Shown here piece by piece: positions 54,578-64,000 of a DNA stretch of 64,000 nt. Both the position numbers and the translations under genes were made by a program. Numbering within the stretch: position 1 is the first letter of the stretch; each line of letters starts with the position of its first letter. The stretch spans positions 186,001-250,000 of the forward strand of contig JACTAT010000008.1 of the NCBI GenBank assembly GCA_014526335.1, given 5' to 3'. This stretch comes from Chrysaora quinquecirrha (taxonomy: Eukaryota; Cnidaria; Scyphozoa; Semaeostomeae; Pelagiidae). The notes below the pieces were generated by a model. That model was not told the origin of the DNA. It made no database searches and saw nothing but the letters and a program-made list of their open reading frames with translations.

Positions 54578-56656
54578 TTGCAAGAAAAGCTAGAATTCTT
54601 CGGACAGGTCTTTTCCAAGAATGGTATCAGCCCTGATCCTAAACGCATACAAGATCTAAAGAATTTATCTGCCTCTACCAACGTGGGTGAAGTGCGAAGT
54701 TTCCTCGGCATGGTGAATTATAGCTCAAGGTATGTCAAAGACTTTGCAACTATTTCAGCACCATTGCGAGAACTCACTAAAAAGGATAAACAGTTCTGCT
54801 GGGAAACAAAACACCAGAATGCATTTGAACAGTTAATTCATGCTTTGTGTAATGCACCAGTGATGTCTTATTTTGATAAGTCTAAGAAATCTGCAGTGTT
54901 AGTGGATGCTAGTCCTATAGAATTATGCGCAATATTATCGCAACATACTCCAGAAAAGGATGATAATACTATTGTTGCATACGCAAGTCGTGGTTTGTCA
55001 GCAGTTGAACAGAGGTATTCCCAAACTGAAAAAGAGGCCTTGGCAATTGTATGGGCTGTGGAACATTTTCACCTATTCTTATTTGGAGCACCATTTTCGC
55101 TCATAACTGATCATAAACCTCTTGAAGTGATCTATGGCAATCCAGCAGCGAAACCTTCAGCACGATTAGAGCGCTGGGTACTACGCTTGCAGCCATATGA
55201 ATTTGATATTATCTACAAGCCAGGCAATCAAAACCCTGCTGATTACCTCTCCCGACATCCAAACTTGTCTTCCAAAAGCACACAAGAAAAATTGACTGAA
55301 AATGTTGTCAATTTCGTAACCACTCATTCAATTCCAAAGGCTATGACCCTTGCTGAGATCAAGGAAGCCACCCAAACTGACAAAGTTCTATGTGGACTTA
55401 GAGCGGCAATCCGTCATAACACTTGGAATAGTGACTTGGTTAAGCCGTTTAAACAAATCAAAGATGAACTTAGTGTCAGCTCAAATAACATGATACTGCG
55501 TGGCTCACGAATTGTTGTCCCTGACAGCTTGCAACAAAAGGCAATCGATATTGCTCACGAGTCGCACCAAGGGTTGGCCAAAACCAAAAGCTTATTACGT
55601 GAAAAAGTGTGGTTCCCTGGCATCGATGAAATGACAAAGAAAACAGTGGAACGCTGTAGTGCATGTCAAGCTACAAGTCGTCCGTCTCCTCCAGAACCAC
55701 TACGAATGTCAAACATGCCAAGTGGTCCGTGGGAACGTCTTCATATTGATTATTGTGGACCAATGCCCACTGGTGAATATCTTCTTGTAGTTATAGATCG
55801 TTATTCGCGTTATCCCGAAGTGGAAATAGTGAAATCTACCAACATCTCGACAATTATACCGAAGCTGGACAGAATATTTTCTACTCATGGTATTCCACTA
55901 CAAATAATAACCGACAATGGACCACCATTCAACGGAAACGATTTCGTTAAGTACATGACTGCGTTAGGAATACAGCATGAGCCTACAACACCAAAATGGC
56001 CTCAAGGAAACGCAGAAGTTGAGCGCTTTAATCAACCTCTTGTCAAATCAATACAAGCAGCTCATGTGGAAGGCAGAAAATGGCAACAAGAGCTTCACCG
56101 TTTCTTGCTGCAGTACTGCTCCACTCCGCACACAACAACAGAAGTTTCTCCTGCTGAACTATTGTTCAATCGTCCAATTCGTGGCAAACTGCCTCAGCTG
56201 AATAGTAAACTTGTTAATAAGCATAAACAAGCACAGCTGAACGAGGAAAGAAAAAAGGAGTATAATAAAACTTATGCTGATGCAAAGCGGAATGCAAAGA
56301 ATACATCTATCAATGAAGGAGACACAGTCATCGTCAAACAAGATAAAAGGAATAAATTGAGCACTCGTTTCAATACAACGCCGTATAAGGTTATACAGCG
56401 GAAAGGACCTCATATAACAGCAGAAAGTTCGGAAGGTCATATAATTTCGAGAAATGCTTCCTTCTTCAAACGAATACCAGCAGATTCAAACTCCAGTGAT
56501 AGTGACACAGATAGTGAAATGGAAACATGCCAGCCAGGAGATGAAATACGAAATCAAGAGGAGCAGCAAGCCCAGAGAGGGACGATCAGACACTCGTCTA
56601 GAGAACGACGCCCAACTCAACGATATGGAAACCCTTTACCTTCTAATTTAGTTTAA
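54578..56656 (+). CDS. Gypsy RNase H - integrase part of pol (692-aa open frame)
   Basis: The region continues from reverse transcriptase without its own start signal. The end of RT (GEVRSFLGMVNYSSRYVKDF) is followed by RNase H (KSAVLVDASPIELCAIL, EKEALAIVWAVEHF, ITDHKPLE). The integrase zinc finger is HESHQGLAKTKSLLREKVWF with CSACQ. The integrase core has Asp in HIDYCGPMPTGEYLL, Asp in IITDNGPPFNGNDF and Glu in QGNAEVERFNQPL. A C-terminal GPY-like region (STRFNTTPYKVIQRKGPH) ends in an acidic/basic tail. All integrase catalytic residues are present. Only the upstream stops and frameshift disable expression. Confidence 0.92.
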   Translation: MQEKLEFFGQVFSKNGISPDPKRIQDLKNLSASTNVGEVRSFLGMVNYSSRYVKDFATISAPLRELTKKDKQFCWETKHQNAFEQLIHALCNAPVMSYFDKSKKSAVLVDASPIELCAILSQHTPEKDDNTIVAYASRGLSAVEQRYSQTEKEALAIVWAVEHFHLFLFGAPFSLITDHKPLEVIYGNPAAKPSARLERWVLRLQPYEFDIIYKPGNQNPADYLSRHPNLSSKSTQEKLTENVVNFVTTHSIPKAMTLAEIKEATQTDKVLCGLRAAIRHNTWNSDLVKPFKQIKDELSVSSNNMILRGSRIVVPDSLQQKAIDIAHESHQGLAKTKSLLREKVWFPGIDEMTKKTVERCSACQATSRPSPPEPLRMSNMPSGPWERLHIDYCGPMPTGEYLLVVIDRYSRYPEVEIVKSTNISTIIPKLDRIFSTHGIPLQIITDNGPPFNGNDFVKYMTALGIQHEPTTPKWPQGNAEVERFNQPLVKSIQAAHVEGRKWQQELHRFLLQYCSTPHTTTEVSPAELLFNRPIRGKLPQLNSKLVNKHKQAQLNEERKKEYNKTYADAKRNAKNTSINEGDTVIVKQDKRNKLSTRFNTTPYKVIQRKGPHITAESSEGHIISRNASFFKRIPADSNSSDSDTDSEMETCQPGDEIRNQEEQQAQRGTIRHSSRERRPTQRYGNPLPSNLV

Positions 56657-57573
56657 ATTATAGACGTTATATTATTCTCCATTTAGTTTGTTGACTTTGA
56701 AAGTTTTCGTTAAATTTTTATTTCTAACAAGAGGGGTGATGTAGTGAAGTAGAAAAGAACTATTACGCAATTGTACTAGAAACTAGAACCCAGTACTCGT
56801 AGAGACCTTGTGTAGGCCTACCCACTAGTGTGGTGCCGTAGTCTTGATTCGTTACTGTTATGTTACTGTTACTGTTATGTTAGTCAAACCTAGTGATTAT
56901 TATAGGTATTACGATCTTGTGGTTTTTCTGAGCATAAAACGTTGCATAGATCCCAGAGAAAATTCTCGTTAATACGTTTATCTTGGGCAAATAACAGTTG
57001 TCTGCGCTTGTGAGTCGTTTATAGTGCGGGTCGAACTCAAAAACCTTCGCCTAAGATATCCAAAGAATATTATAATAAGCTATTCAAATATAAACTCTAT
57101 ACGGCACAAATTTGATAACTTTTCAATGATGATAAAAGAAAACTTTGACATTCTAACTATAGCAGAATCAAAAATTGACTCATCGTTTCCTCCAAGCCAA
57201 TTTCTGATAGAAGGATACAAAACTCCATATAGATTGGATGTATCCGATAGAAGCAGTGGTATTCTTGTCTATGTCAGGGAAGACTCATTTCTAAGGAGGT
57301 TACATTAACGATGGCACCTGATACTCAAATAGTGTCACTCGAAATAAGCATAAGAAAGCAAATACCGGTTGATTTTATTGATATACAGACCACCAAACCA
57401 AGATCTGAAGTACTTTTTAGAACATCTGTCTGAAATATCGGACAGATTTAAATATTATGAAAATTAAATAGTCCTTGGTGACTTTAACGCTAAATTTGGT
57501 GACAAAAATATGTTACTCCTAAGAGAAGATCACAACTTATATAATATGACCAAAAGTGCAACATGCTTTAAAT

Positions 57574-59232
57574 GGCTATCTTTAAATGACGGAATACGGA
57601 ATGACGGAATGACGGAATACGGAATGACGGAATACGGAATGACGGAATACGGAATGACGGAATCAGAATGACGGAATGACGGAATAAAAAAAGTTTCTAT
57701 TTGAGTTACGAAGAAAAAGACATCCAAAATGCAAAAAGAATGTAAAAATGAGAGTGGCGTTTCACACTTCCAATAGGTGGACGACATTTCAGCTAAAACA
57801 ATAGGATTTCTAAGGGATTTTTGTGAAAACAGTAGGGTTTTCCAGCAAGGGTGTACGAGATTTTGAAGGAATGAATCGCCCCCCGAAAAAATAAAACCAT
57901 TAAGAAGACTATTCACTTTATTGTCTGTCTATTTTGTTTCACGTTGTTTATAGCGCATTTTTTCTTATTAATTATTAGAAATTCGTATAAACATTCATTT
58001 TTAATTTAGAATTTTGAAATAAACTGAAATAGAACAACAGAAATTCAATATCGGAAACTGAATTTATCTTATTATTATTACCATTATTATTATTATCTAT
58101 TGACTAGTTAAATAAAACCAGGTTTGTACCAACATGGGGCACTATAAAAAAAATACCCTGCTAGGAATGCTGCAAATGAACTGACACTTGTTTTGTGTGG
58201 TTCTTGAAATATATAGAAAGAAGTTATGAATAGGCCAATTAGACCATGCATTGCAGTGTACTTCAATAAGACTTGAGATAACAGAGAATGATAGGTATGT
58301 TTCATTTCGTGAAAACTCAATCTACAAAAATCAACAAAAGTCATTCTAATCTGTATAATTACTTTAATGGGCAATATCAACGGATTGTATTTCAGTTGGG
58401 GTGGTTATAGCTATTACAATTACTGAACGCAATTTTACCAATTAAGAGATCAGATATCAGATATCTTTTGCTGAAAATTTTATTGTTTTCAAAGAAATCT
58501 ATGAAAAATCCCTTTGTATCAAATGGGAATCTCTTACGCCTTTCGGAGAAGTGAAATGCCCCTCGAAGGGTGGATGTATAATAGGTGTTGGTATAGAGTA
58601 AACTTAGTTTTATTAACAAGTCAATAACTAATAATGATAATAATAATAGGATAAATACAGTTTCAGAAATTGAATTTATGTTGTTCTGTTTCAGTTTATT
58701 TCAAAATTCTAAATTCAAAATGAATATTTATACGAATTTATAATAATTAATAAGAAAAAATGCGCTATAAACAACGTGAAACAAAATCGACACACAATAA
58801 AGTGAAATAGTTTTATTTTTTCAAGGGGCGATTCACTCCTTCAAAATCTCGTACACCCTTGCTGGAAAACCCTACTGTTTTCACGAAAATCCCTTAGAAA
58901 TCCTATTGTTTTAGCTGAAATGTCGTCCACCTATTGGAAGTGTGAAACGCCACTCTTATTTTTACATTCTTTTTGCATTTTGGATGTCTTTTTATTCGTA
59001 ACTCAAATAGAAACTTTTTTTATTACATCATTCCGTCGTTCCGTCATTCCGTATTCCGTCATTCCGTATTCCGTCATTCCGTATTCCGTCATTCCGTATT
59101 CCGTCATTTCATCATTCCGCATTCCGTCATTCCGTATTCCGTCATTCCGTACTCCGTCATTCCGTATTCCGTCATTCCGTATTCCGTCATTCCGTATTCC
59201 GTCATTCCGTATTCCGTGTTTTAAAGATAGCC
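57574..59232. mobile_element. Foldback-like element, 10-bp TSD TGCTTTAAAT
   Basis: TGCTTTAAAT occurs at 57564-57573 and 59233-59242. The ends are GGCTATCTTTAAA and its inverse. Arms of about 450-550 bp (57574 to about 58060; about 58660-59232) are inverted copies. Near each outer end is an array of GACGGAATACGGAAT (about 57590-57690) or its inverse (about 59028-59216, longer). Long inverted arms with subterminal tandem repeats define foldback elements. The 9-10-bp duplication also occurs with Mutator-like transposases, so the mobilising family is open. Confidence 0.85.
58108..58619 (-). other. Loop of the foldback element with two short open frames
   Basis: The frames 58380-58108 (90 aa, hydrophobic stretch ALHGLIGLF-like and FAAFLAGYFFYSAPCW) and 58619-58392 (75 aa) lie in the unique centre between the arms. 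Neither has a recognisable transposase motif. The first looks membrane-protein-like and might be a captured host fragment or chance. Confidence 0.25.
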
Positions 59233-59262
59233 TGCTTTAAATCTTCAAGGGGGCCGTTGTAT

Positions 59263-59588
59263 TGATCTAATTTTAACTGATCGTAAACATTCATCCATGC
59301 ATTCCAAGTCGTTTGAAACAGGATTTAGTGACCACCATCATATTATTCTCACCGGATGAAAATCTCTGAATTTGTTATTAGGCAAAGAAAAATCGATCTA
59401 ACGACCCTCTTGGGATACAGTAAACCAAGAAGAACCCCTTAGGGGTTTTTCTATGTTATATAACTCAATCTGTGTGCTCCAGTCAGTCTGCTTCAGCAAC
59501 TCGCAATATAAGATGTAGCTGCTCGCCGTGACACCGAAAGCCGTCGCTGCCAAACTGTGCTTGGCCTAGAACATTTTAGTAGAGGCCT
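59263..59588. repeat. 0.33-kb direct duplication, copy 1
   Basis: Nearly identical to 59788-60116 (3-bp insertion and few substitutions). It begins inside the endonuclease relict (GATCTAATTTTAACTGATCG) and extends through a TATA-like TTATATAAC to CTTGGCCTRGAACATTTTAG. Confidence 0.9.
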
Positions 59589-59787
59589 GTCGCCCTTATG
59601 GCGCACTTTGGATGGGCCTAAGCCTCGCAGCAATGTTTTTGTTTTCGTCGCGTAATTTCTTAGAGATGGGCCGAGGCAACTCGAAATGGCGCCAAATTAT
59701 CTTTTTGATGATTCGCGAGATGAAATAATGGCTTTATTGTTTGTTTTGACGCTCGCAATTTGAAGAAAAGGTAAGATAAGAAGAAAA

Positions 59788-60116
59788 GATCTAATTTTAA
59801 CTGATCGTAAACATTCATCCATGCATTCCAAGTCGTTTGAAACAGGATTTAGTGACCACCATCATATTATTCTCACCGGATGAAAATCTCTGAATTTGTT
59901 ATTAGGCAAAGAAAAATCGATCTATTAACGACCCTCTTGGGATACAGTAAACCAAGAAGAACCCCTTAGGGGTTTTTCTATGTTATATAACTCAATCTGT
60001 GCGCTCCAGTCAGTCTGCTTCAGCAACTCGCAATATAAGATGTAGCTGCTCGCCGTGACACCGAAAGCCGTCGCTGCCAAACTGTGCTTGGCCTGGAACA
60101 TTTTAGTATAGGCCTA
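59788..60116. repeat. 0.33-kb direct duplication, copy 2
   Basis: Second copy, offset 525-528 bp. The 199 bp between the copies (59589-59787) are unique. Confidence 0.9.
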
Positions 60117-60417
60117 AGGTAATGCTAGAAATCTGGAGGAATTCCAGGAGGAACATTAACAGTAAAGTTGTATATCATTTTCTATTCCTGTACATTTTTC
60201 TGGACATAGTTTGTGCCAGTTGCTTTTTCCATTTTCTGTTGCATTTGCAAGTGTTTTTTCTGCAACAACGTGTCTATTTAGACCCTTACCTCTTATGGAG
60301 GCCGTTTCAGTCTTGCACCGACTTTGTGTCGGCATAAACACCTCATGGTAATGACATTAAATTTTCCTGTCGTTTTTTCTTATTTAAGGCACTAGCAAAC
60401 AATTTCATTGAAGGTAC

Positions 60418-60975
60418 AACACCTCTTGATATCAATTGGCCCTGCCACCTTCTTTCTGTTTCTTGACAGTGACTTAAGAAAGTTTTTCTTATCATCAAGA
60501 GTATATTGATATTAAATGGCCCTGCCACCGTCTTTCTGGCAGCTGGACCTGTGTAAAAATGCTCAATAACAAAATTGATTGTGGCCTGTCATGTCAATTT
60601 ATTAATTTCGTTTCTTGATAGTGACCTAAGAAAGTTTTGCTTATCATCAAGAGCATATTGATGCTAAATGGCCCTGCCACCGTCTTTCTGGCAGCTGGAC
60701 CTGTGTAAAAATGCTCAATAACAAAATTGATTGTGGCCTGTCATGTCAATTTATTAATTTCGTTTCTTGACAGTGACCTAAGAAAGTTTTGCTTATCATC
60801 AAGAGCATATTGATATCAAATGGCCCTGCCACCGTCTTTCTGGCAGCTGGACCTGTGTAAAAATGCTCAATAACAAAATTGATTGTGGCCTGTCATGTCA
60901 ATTTATTAATTTCGTTTCTTGACAGTGACCTAAGAAAGTTTTGCTTATCATCAAGAGCATATTGATATCAAATGG
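60418..60975. repeat. 152-bp tandem repeat (~3.7 copies)
   Basis: GGCCCTGCCACCGTCTTTCT occurs at 60518, 60670 and 60822, exactly 152 bp apart. A shorter first unit starts near 60436. Units differ by a few bases, for example GATGCTAAAT versus GATATCAAAT. Confidence 0.95.
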
Positions 60976-61811
60976 CCCTTGCATCATAACAATGGACCTG
61001 AAATAGCATACTATAAAAAGTTGATCTTTTTGTGGCTCTACAAGCTGTTAGGTCTATTCCCAAGATTCTCTCAACTCTTTATGGTTGGACATTGAACCTC
61101 ATTTTCAAAGTTTATTCGTTTTTTTTGTGGTCTTGCCACTAAATTTATTATGATGCCATTGCTGTCATTTTGTGCAGCTTAAGCACTGTTTGCTAAGTTG
61201 TTTATAGCTCAGCAATGAATATTGGGTTTTATTAATCGCTACCCTACAATATAGGTTGCTTCTCTGCATTTATAGGGTTTTTATACAGCTGCAGATACTG
61301 TTGCAATTGGCTTTCGAGTTTCCTATGCAAATATGACATCATATGTAGCAATTGCTTTTAAAATCTGTTTGTATGTTTCTTTCTTTTGATAATGTTTTCT
61401 TTTTCTTCTCTTGCTTATGAATTTCTATCTTTTCAACCTTCTCGGCCACTCGGGGGCTTAACTAAAGGCTTTAATCTGCGGTCTTTGACTGTTGGTCTGA
61501 GTGGCTGGGTTGGGATTATTTCTCTTTGCTTTTATTACTTACGAGTTTCTATTGTCACCTCTATTTCTGTTTTCTAATATGCGTTCTATGTGCAGTTTAC
61601 TTCGTTTGATATTACCCTAGAACAAATTTAAACTTAAATTTGGCGGAGACAACCCATTTGATCAGCTTTTATTCACTTATTTCTGCTGAGAACACTTTGC
61701 AGTAAAAAAATTCTTGCAGAAAGCTACAGACCAATTGCTGCGATTTTCCTAAAATGACGGAATGGATAACGTCATGTGACACATAATTGGTCTATTGTTC
61801 TCTGCATAGGT
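60976..61811. other. Non-coding stretch
   Basis: AT-rich sequence. No gene or bounded repeat was recognised. Confidence 0.35.
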
Positions 61812-61815
61812 TTAA

Positions 61816-62019
61816 ATCCAACCTCGTCCCCAGGGTGAATGGGCCTCTACGTGAAACTCTGCTGTCCATATCCGACCCTGGTATCGGCCTTGTCTATTCG
61901 CAATTTGATTGGCTGTTCAAACAATAGAAATTTTAAGTGACGTCACAGTTTCTTCAAAATTTCGTTTTGACGGTTGAGATTCGAGGAAATTCAATTTGGG
62001 GCCTGGGGATGAGGTTGGG
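61816..62019. mobile_element. 204-bp TTAA-flanked MITE
   Basis: The left end ATCCAACCTCGTCCCCAGG is matched by the inverse of the right end (CCCAACCTCATCCCCAGG). TTAA flanks both (61812-61815; 62020-62023). TTAA targets are used by piggyBac and Kolobok transposases; the ends differ from the Kolobok-like element at 41847, so another source mobilised it. Confidence 0.75.
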
Positions 62020-62023
62020 TTAA

Positions 62024-63180
62024 AGCATGAAGCGTGAAGAAATCTAGTCATATTTGTGACGACACACATTCTTCAACATATCGCACCAGGTGCCCCTGAT
62101 AGGGACATTTTTACACACCTTTCCGCTCAAATTTTTCCACCAAACTGATCAAAAAAGATGACCTTCTCAGAAAATAGAAAAAAACTCCATATCGAAATTT
62201 GTTGTCATAAGCAAATTAAGATACACGATCAAAAAGATCAAGTTACATAACAAGAACAATAAAGCAAAAGAAGAAGAAAAGGAAATTTAGTTACAATTAC
62301 CCAACTAAACTACAAAAGAGTAATTAAAATACAAATAACTAATATAGGAAACCTCTAGGTGTCGTGTTTAATGCGTTGTTCATAAGTATCAAACAGGAAT
62401 TATCCGAGTAGCTCCAGACAGGTCTCATTTTCATTTGTCTTAACCTAGATGTATTTTTGCTCTTTCATTTGGATATTTTTGAAATTCGATTAGGATACTT
62501 CATGGATTTTATCAAGAAAGTTTTAAGTTGTAAATTTGTTGTAAACTTGGATATGTATTTCAGAATGAAATCGACTTCATTTTTGGATTTTTTTACAAGA
62601 TTTGCAGGACCTGTTGTCTCTGTCTATCGGTGGCTTATAATTCCTCCCTTTTTCTATTACTATAAGTAGTGATCACCGAGTCTTAATTTCGATAGTATTG
62701 TTAAACCACACTTTTCTATAATTTAAACTGTTTTTTATTACATAAAATAAGGCTGAAATGAACTGACGACCTCTTTCGATTTGTCGGCAGAATTAAACAC
62801 AGAGAAACTTCTGATCTTTGTCGGTTGATCTAATGCGTCTTAATATATCTTATTTCTTCGATTAAACAACTGAATTCGTCTTATATTTCAACAAATTCGG
62901 CACGGCACGACAGATCGTAAACTTAGGATACGAATACGACAGCAAACTACTTACAAAACGTTCCTAATTATGAAAATTCAACACACCTAGCAAATACCAA
63001 ATATTGTTAAAAAGATCAGAACTATCAAAGAAAGCTTAATATGTTTAAAGGAATACTATATACAAACAGTCACGAAAATCCCAGTAAAAACCCAAAAATC
63101 GCTGATCTTATAAACATACCCACACGAGTTCGTGTTCATACGCTGATTACGCGAAGTGTCCAACTGCTCATGTTGAAATT
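62024..63180. other. Non-coding stretch
   Basis: AT-rich. The open frame at 62457-62669 has no recognisable domain. Confidence 0.35.
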
Positions 63181-63189
63181 CAAAAATAT

Positions 63190-64000
63190 CACGTTTATTG
63201 ACAACAGTATTTTTTAATGAAATATGCTGCAGATATGATTCGAAAAAGGTTCGACTTCTATGCCTTTTGACGTGTTATAATGTTGTTTTGAGAACTGCTT
63301 TGTCTCTCTTTTGGACAGAGATATGAATGCGTTAATATTTTGTCTTTCTCTTTCCGTATTGTTTGCAAACTTATTTATGTGATATAACAGTGTTTCCACT
63401 ACTGATCGACTTCTCATATTCAAGAGCTAGTGATAATAAAGAGTCTGGCTCTGAAAAGTGCAAGGCGTGTTTAATGAAATTTTAATTCCGCAGTTTACCT
63501 CCACGCTTAGAGGATATCTACTTATTTCAGCTCAAACTAACGAAGTGTTGTAGATCTGTTGAGTCCAAGTAAGCGTTTTAGGAATCGTGTGTGTATCTTT
63601 CAATTTCTGTTTTGTCCTAGGCAGTCTTGGTGGTTATGGTTAAGGCGCCCATACTTATACTTCGGAGTCATACAATAAGATAGATAGGCAGTATCATTGA
63701 GTCAGAAAGTCTTAAGGCAGCCTTTACAGGAAAGTTTTTAATTTTGAATTTATTGTAAAGAGCAAGAAGAGCACGATTCACCTTTGAACAAAGCACGTTA
63801 AGGGTGTCTTTGAAGTTGCAAGCTGCGTTCATAGTATTGTCAAGATATGTAAATTCGGTTACGTTTTCTTATTTAGATTTTTCATCGTTAACCTCAAATT
63901 TCCAGTTTTTGCAGTATTCGTTCAGACTGTCGAGACATTTTTTAAGTCCTTAGCAGGAAGCTGATAGGATGATGATATCGTCAGCTTAAAAGAGACGCGT
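63190..64000 (-). pseudogene. Non-LTR reverse transcriptase relict, cut by window end
   Basis: Entering from 64000 on the minus strand, ADDIIILSAS (the catalytic Asp pair) is followed by GLKKCLDSLNEYCKNWKFEV, ENVTEFTYLDNTMNAACNF and a VNRALLALYNKFKIKNFPV-like stretch to about 63690. Stops interrupt it repeatedly. Downstream sequence is degenerate. The start lies outside the window. The clade is not determined. Confidence 0.7.

Larger units (their letters stand above)
53145..56904 (+). mobile_element. Complete gypsy-type LTR retrotransposon, TSD GGTAT
   Basis: LTRs 53145-53309 (165 bp) and 56741-56904 (164 bp) begin TGTAGTGAAGTAG and end GATTATTATA. GGTAT flanks both (53140-53144; 56905-56909). 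The primer-binding site TGGCGACGAG is at 53311-53320 and the purine tract AAGAGGGGTGA at 56730-56740. By eye the LTRs differ at roughly 15 positions, so the insertion is not recent. At 3.76 kb it is short for gypsy, reflecting an internal gag-protease deletion. Confidence 0.95.
57024..59440 (+). pseudogene. CR1-like endonuclease relict split by a foldback element
   Basis: The first part encodes SYSNINSIRHKFDNFSMMIK, ILTIAESKIDSSFPPSQF and GILVYVRED. After a frameshift come LIYRPPNQDLKYFLEHLSE and IVLGDFNAKFGD (about 57370-57505), ending at TCFK. A 1659-bp insertion follows. The endonuclease resumes at 59243 with ILTDRKHSSMHSKSFETGFS and SDHHHIIL. Reverse transcriptase is absent and the copy ends near 59440. 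Confidence 0.8.

Noticed and set aside
57530..59240. ORFs with repeated SVIPY/RIPSF residues as proteins
   Set aside because: They are translations of the GACGGAATACGGAAT arrays in the foldback arms.
59430..59455. Bacterial-type terminator (ACCCCTTAGGGGTTTTT)
   Set aside because: The hairpin plus T run is present in both duplicate copies, but the sequence is eukaryotic and no transcription unit ends there.

Overview
The window is eukaryotic, AT-rich, intron-bearing and almost entirely made of mobile elements and tandem repeats. The mix (THAP transposases, Kolobok-like and ISL2EU-like DNA transposons, gypsy, BEL/Pao and DIRS retroelements, CR1/L2- and RTE-like non-LTR elements, a P2X7-C-terminal-type domain gene) fits an invertebrate metazoan, probably a cnidarian. 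That assignment is inference. No ordinary host gene could be followed from start to stop. There is one 500-N assembly gap (21805-22304).

1-24 kb: a 2.1-kb 17-bp minisatellite; a BEL/Pao integrase relict; three TA-flanked inverted-repeat elements; a small LTR element (9.8-11.0 kb); a 1.8-kb 66-bp minisatellite; an RTE-like relict; exons of an unrecognised gene (17.9-19.2 kb); a 51-bp minisatellite; a gypsy gag running into the gap; a Tc1-like transposase fragment.

24-35.4 kb: a 300-bp repeat followed by a 25-bp hairpin minisatellite, then a hAT-like element (28740-35380, 8-bp flanking duplication). This holds a CR1/L2-like retrotransposon, which itself holds a second hAT-like element (32591-33568, 8-bp duplication).

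35.6-48.3 kb is the most informative part, a four-level nest. A 300-bp repeat, intact at 24000-24299, is split by an ISL2EU-like transposon (35759-48119, AT duplication) that encodes a THAP+DDE_Tnp_4 transposase and a SWIM+YqaJ-exonuclease protein. A 5'-truncated non-LTR element sits just inside its left end. A Kolobok-like transposon (41847-48103, TTAA duplication, inverted repeats over about 205 bp) sits 12 bp inside its right end. The Kolobok-like element carries two convergent genes. One is a nine-exon THAP/DDE transposase whose reconstructed reading frame is phase-consistent but carries two stop codons. The other is an intact three-exon, 215-aa protein with a P2X7-receptor C-terminal (P2RX7_C)-type zinc-binding domain.

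48.5-64 kb: more inverted-repeat elements; a DIRS-like RNase H/tyrosine-recombinase relict interrupted by a complete but broken gypsy element (53145-56904, GGTAT duplication); a CR1-like endonuclease split by a foldback element (57574-59232, 10-bp duplication); a 0.33-kb duplication; a 152-bp tandem repeat; a TTAA-flanked MITE; and a reverse-transcriptase relict cut by the window end.
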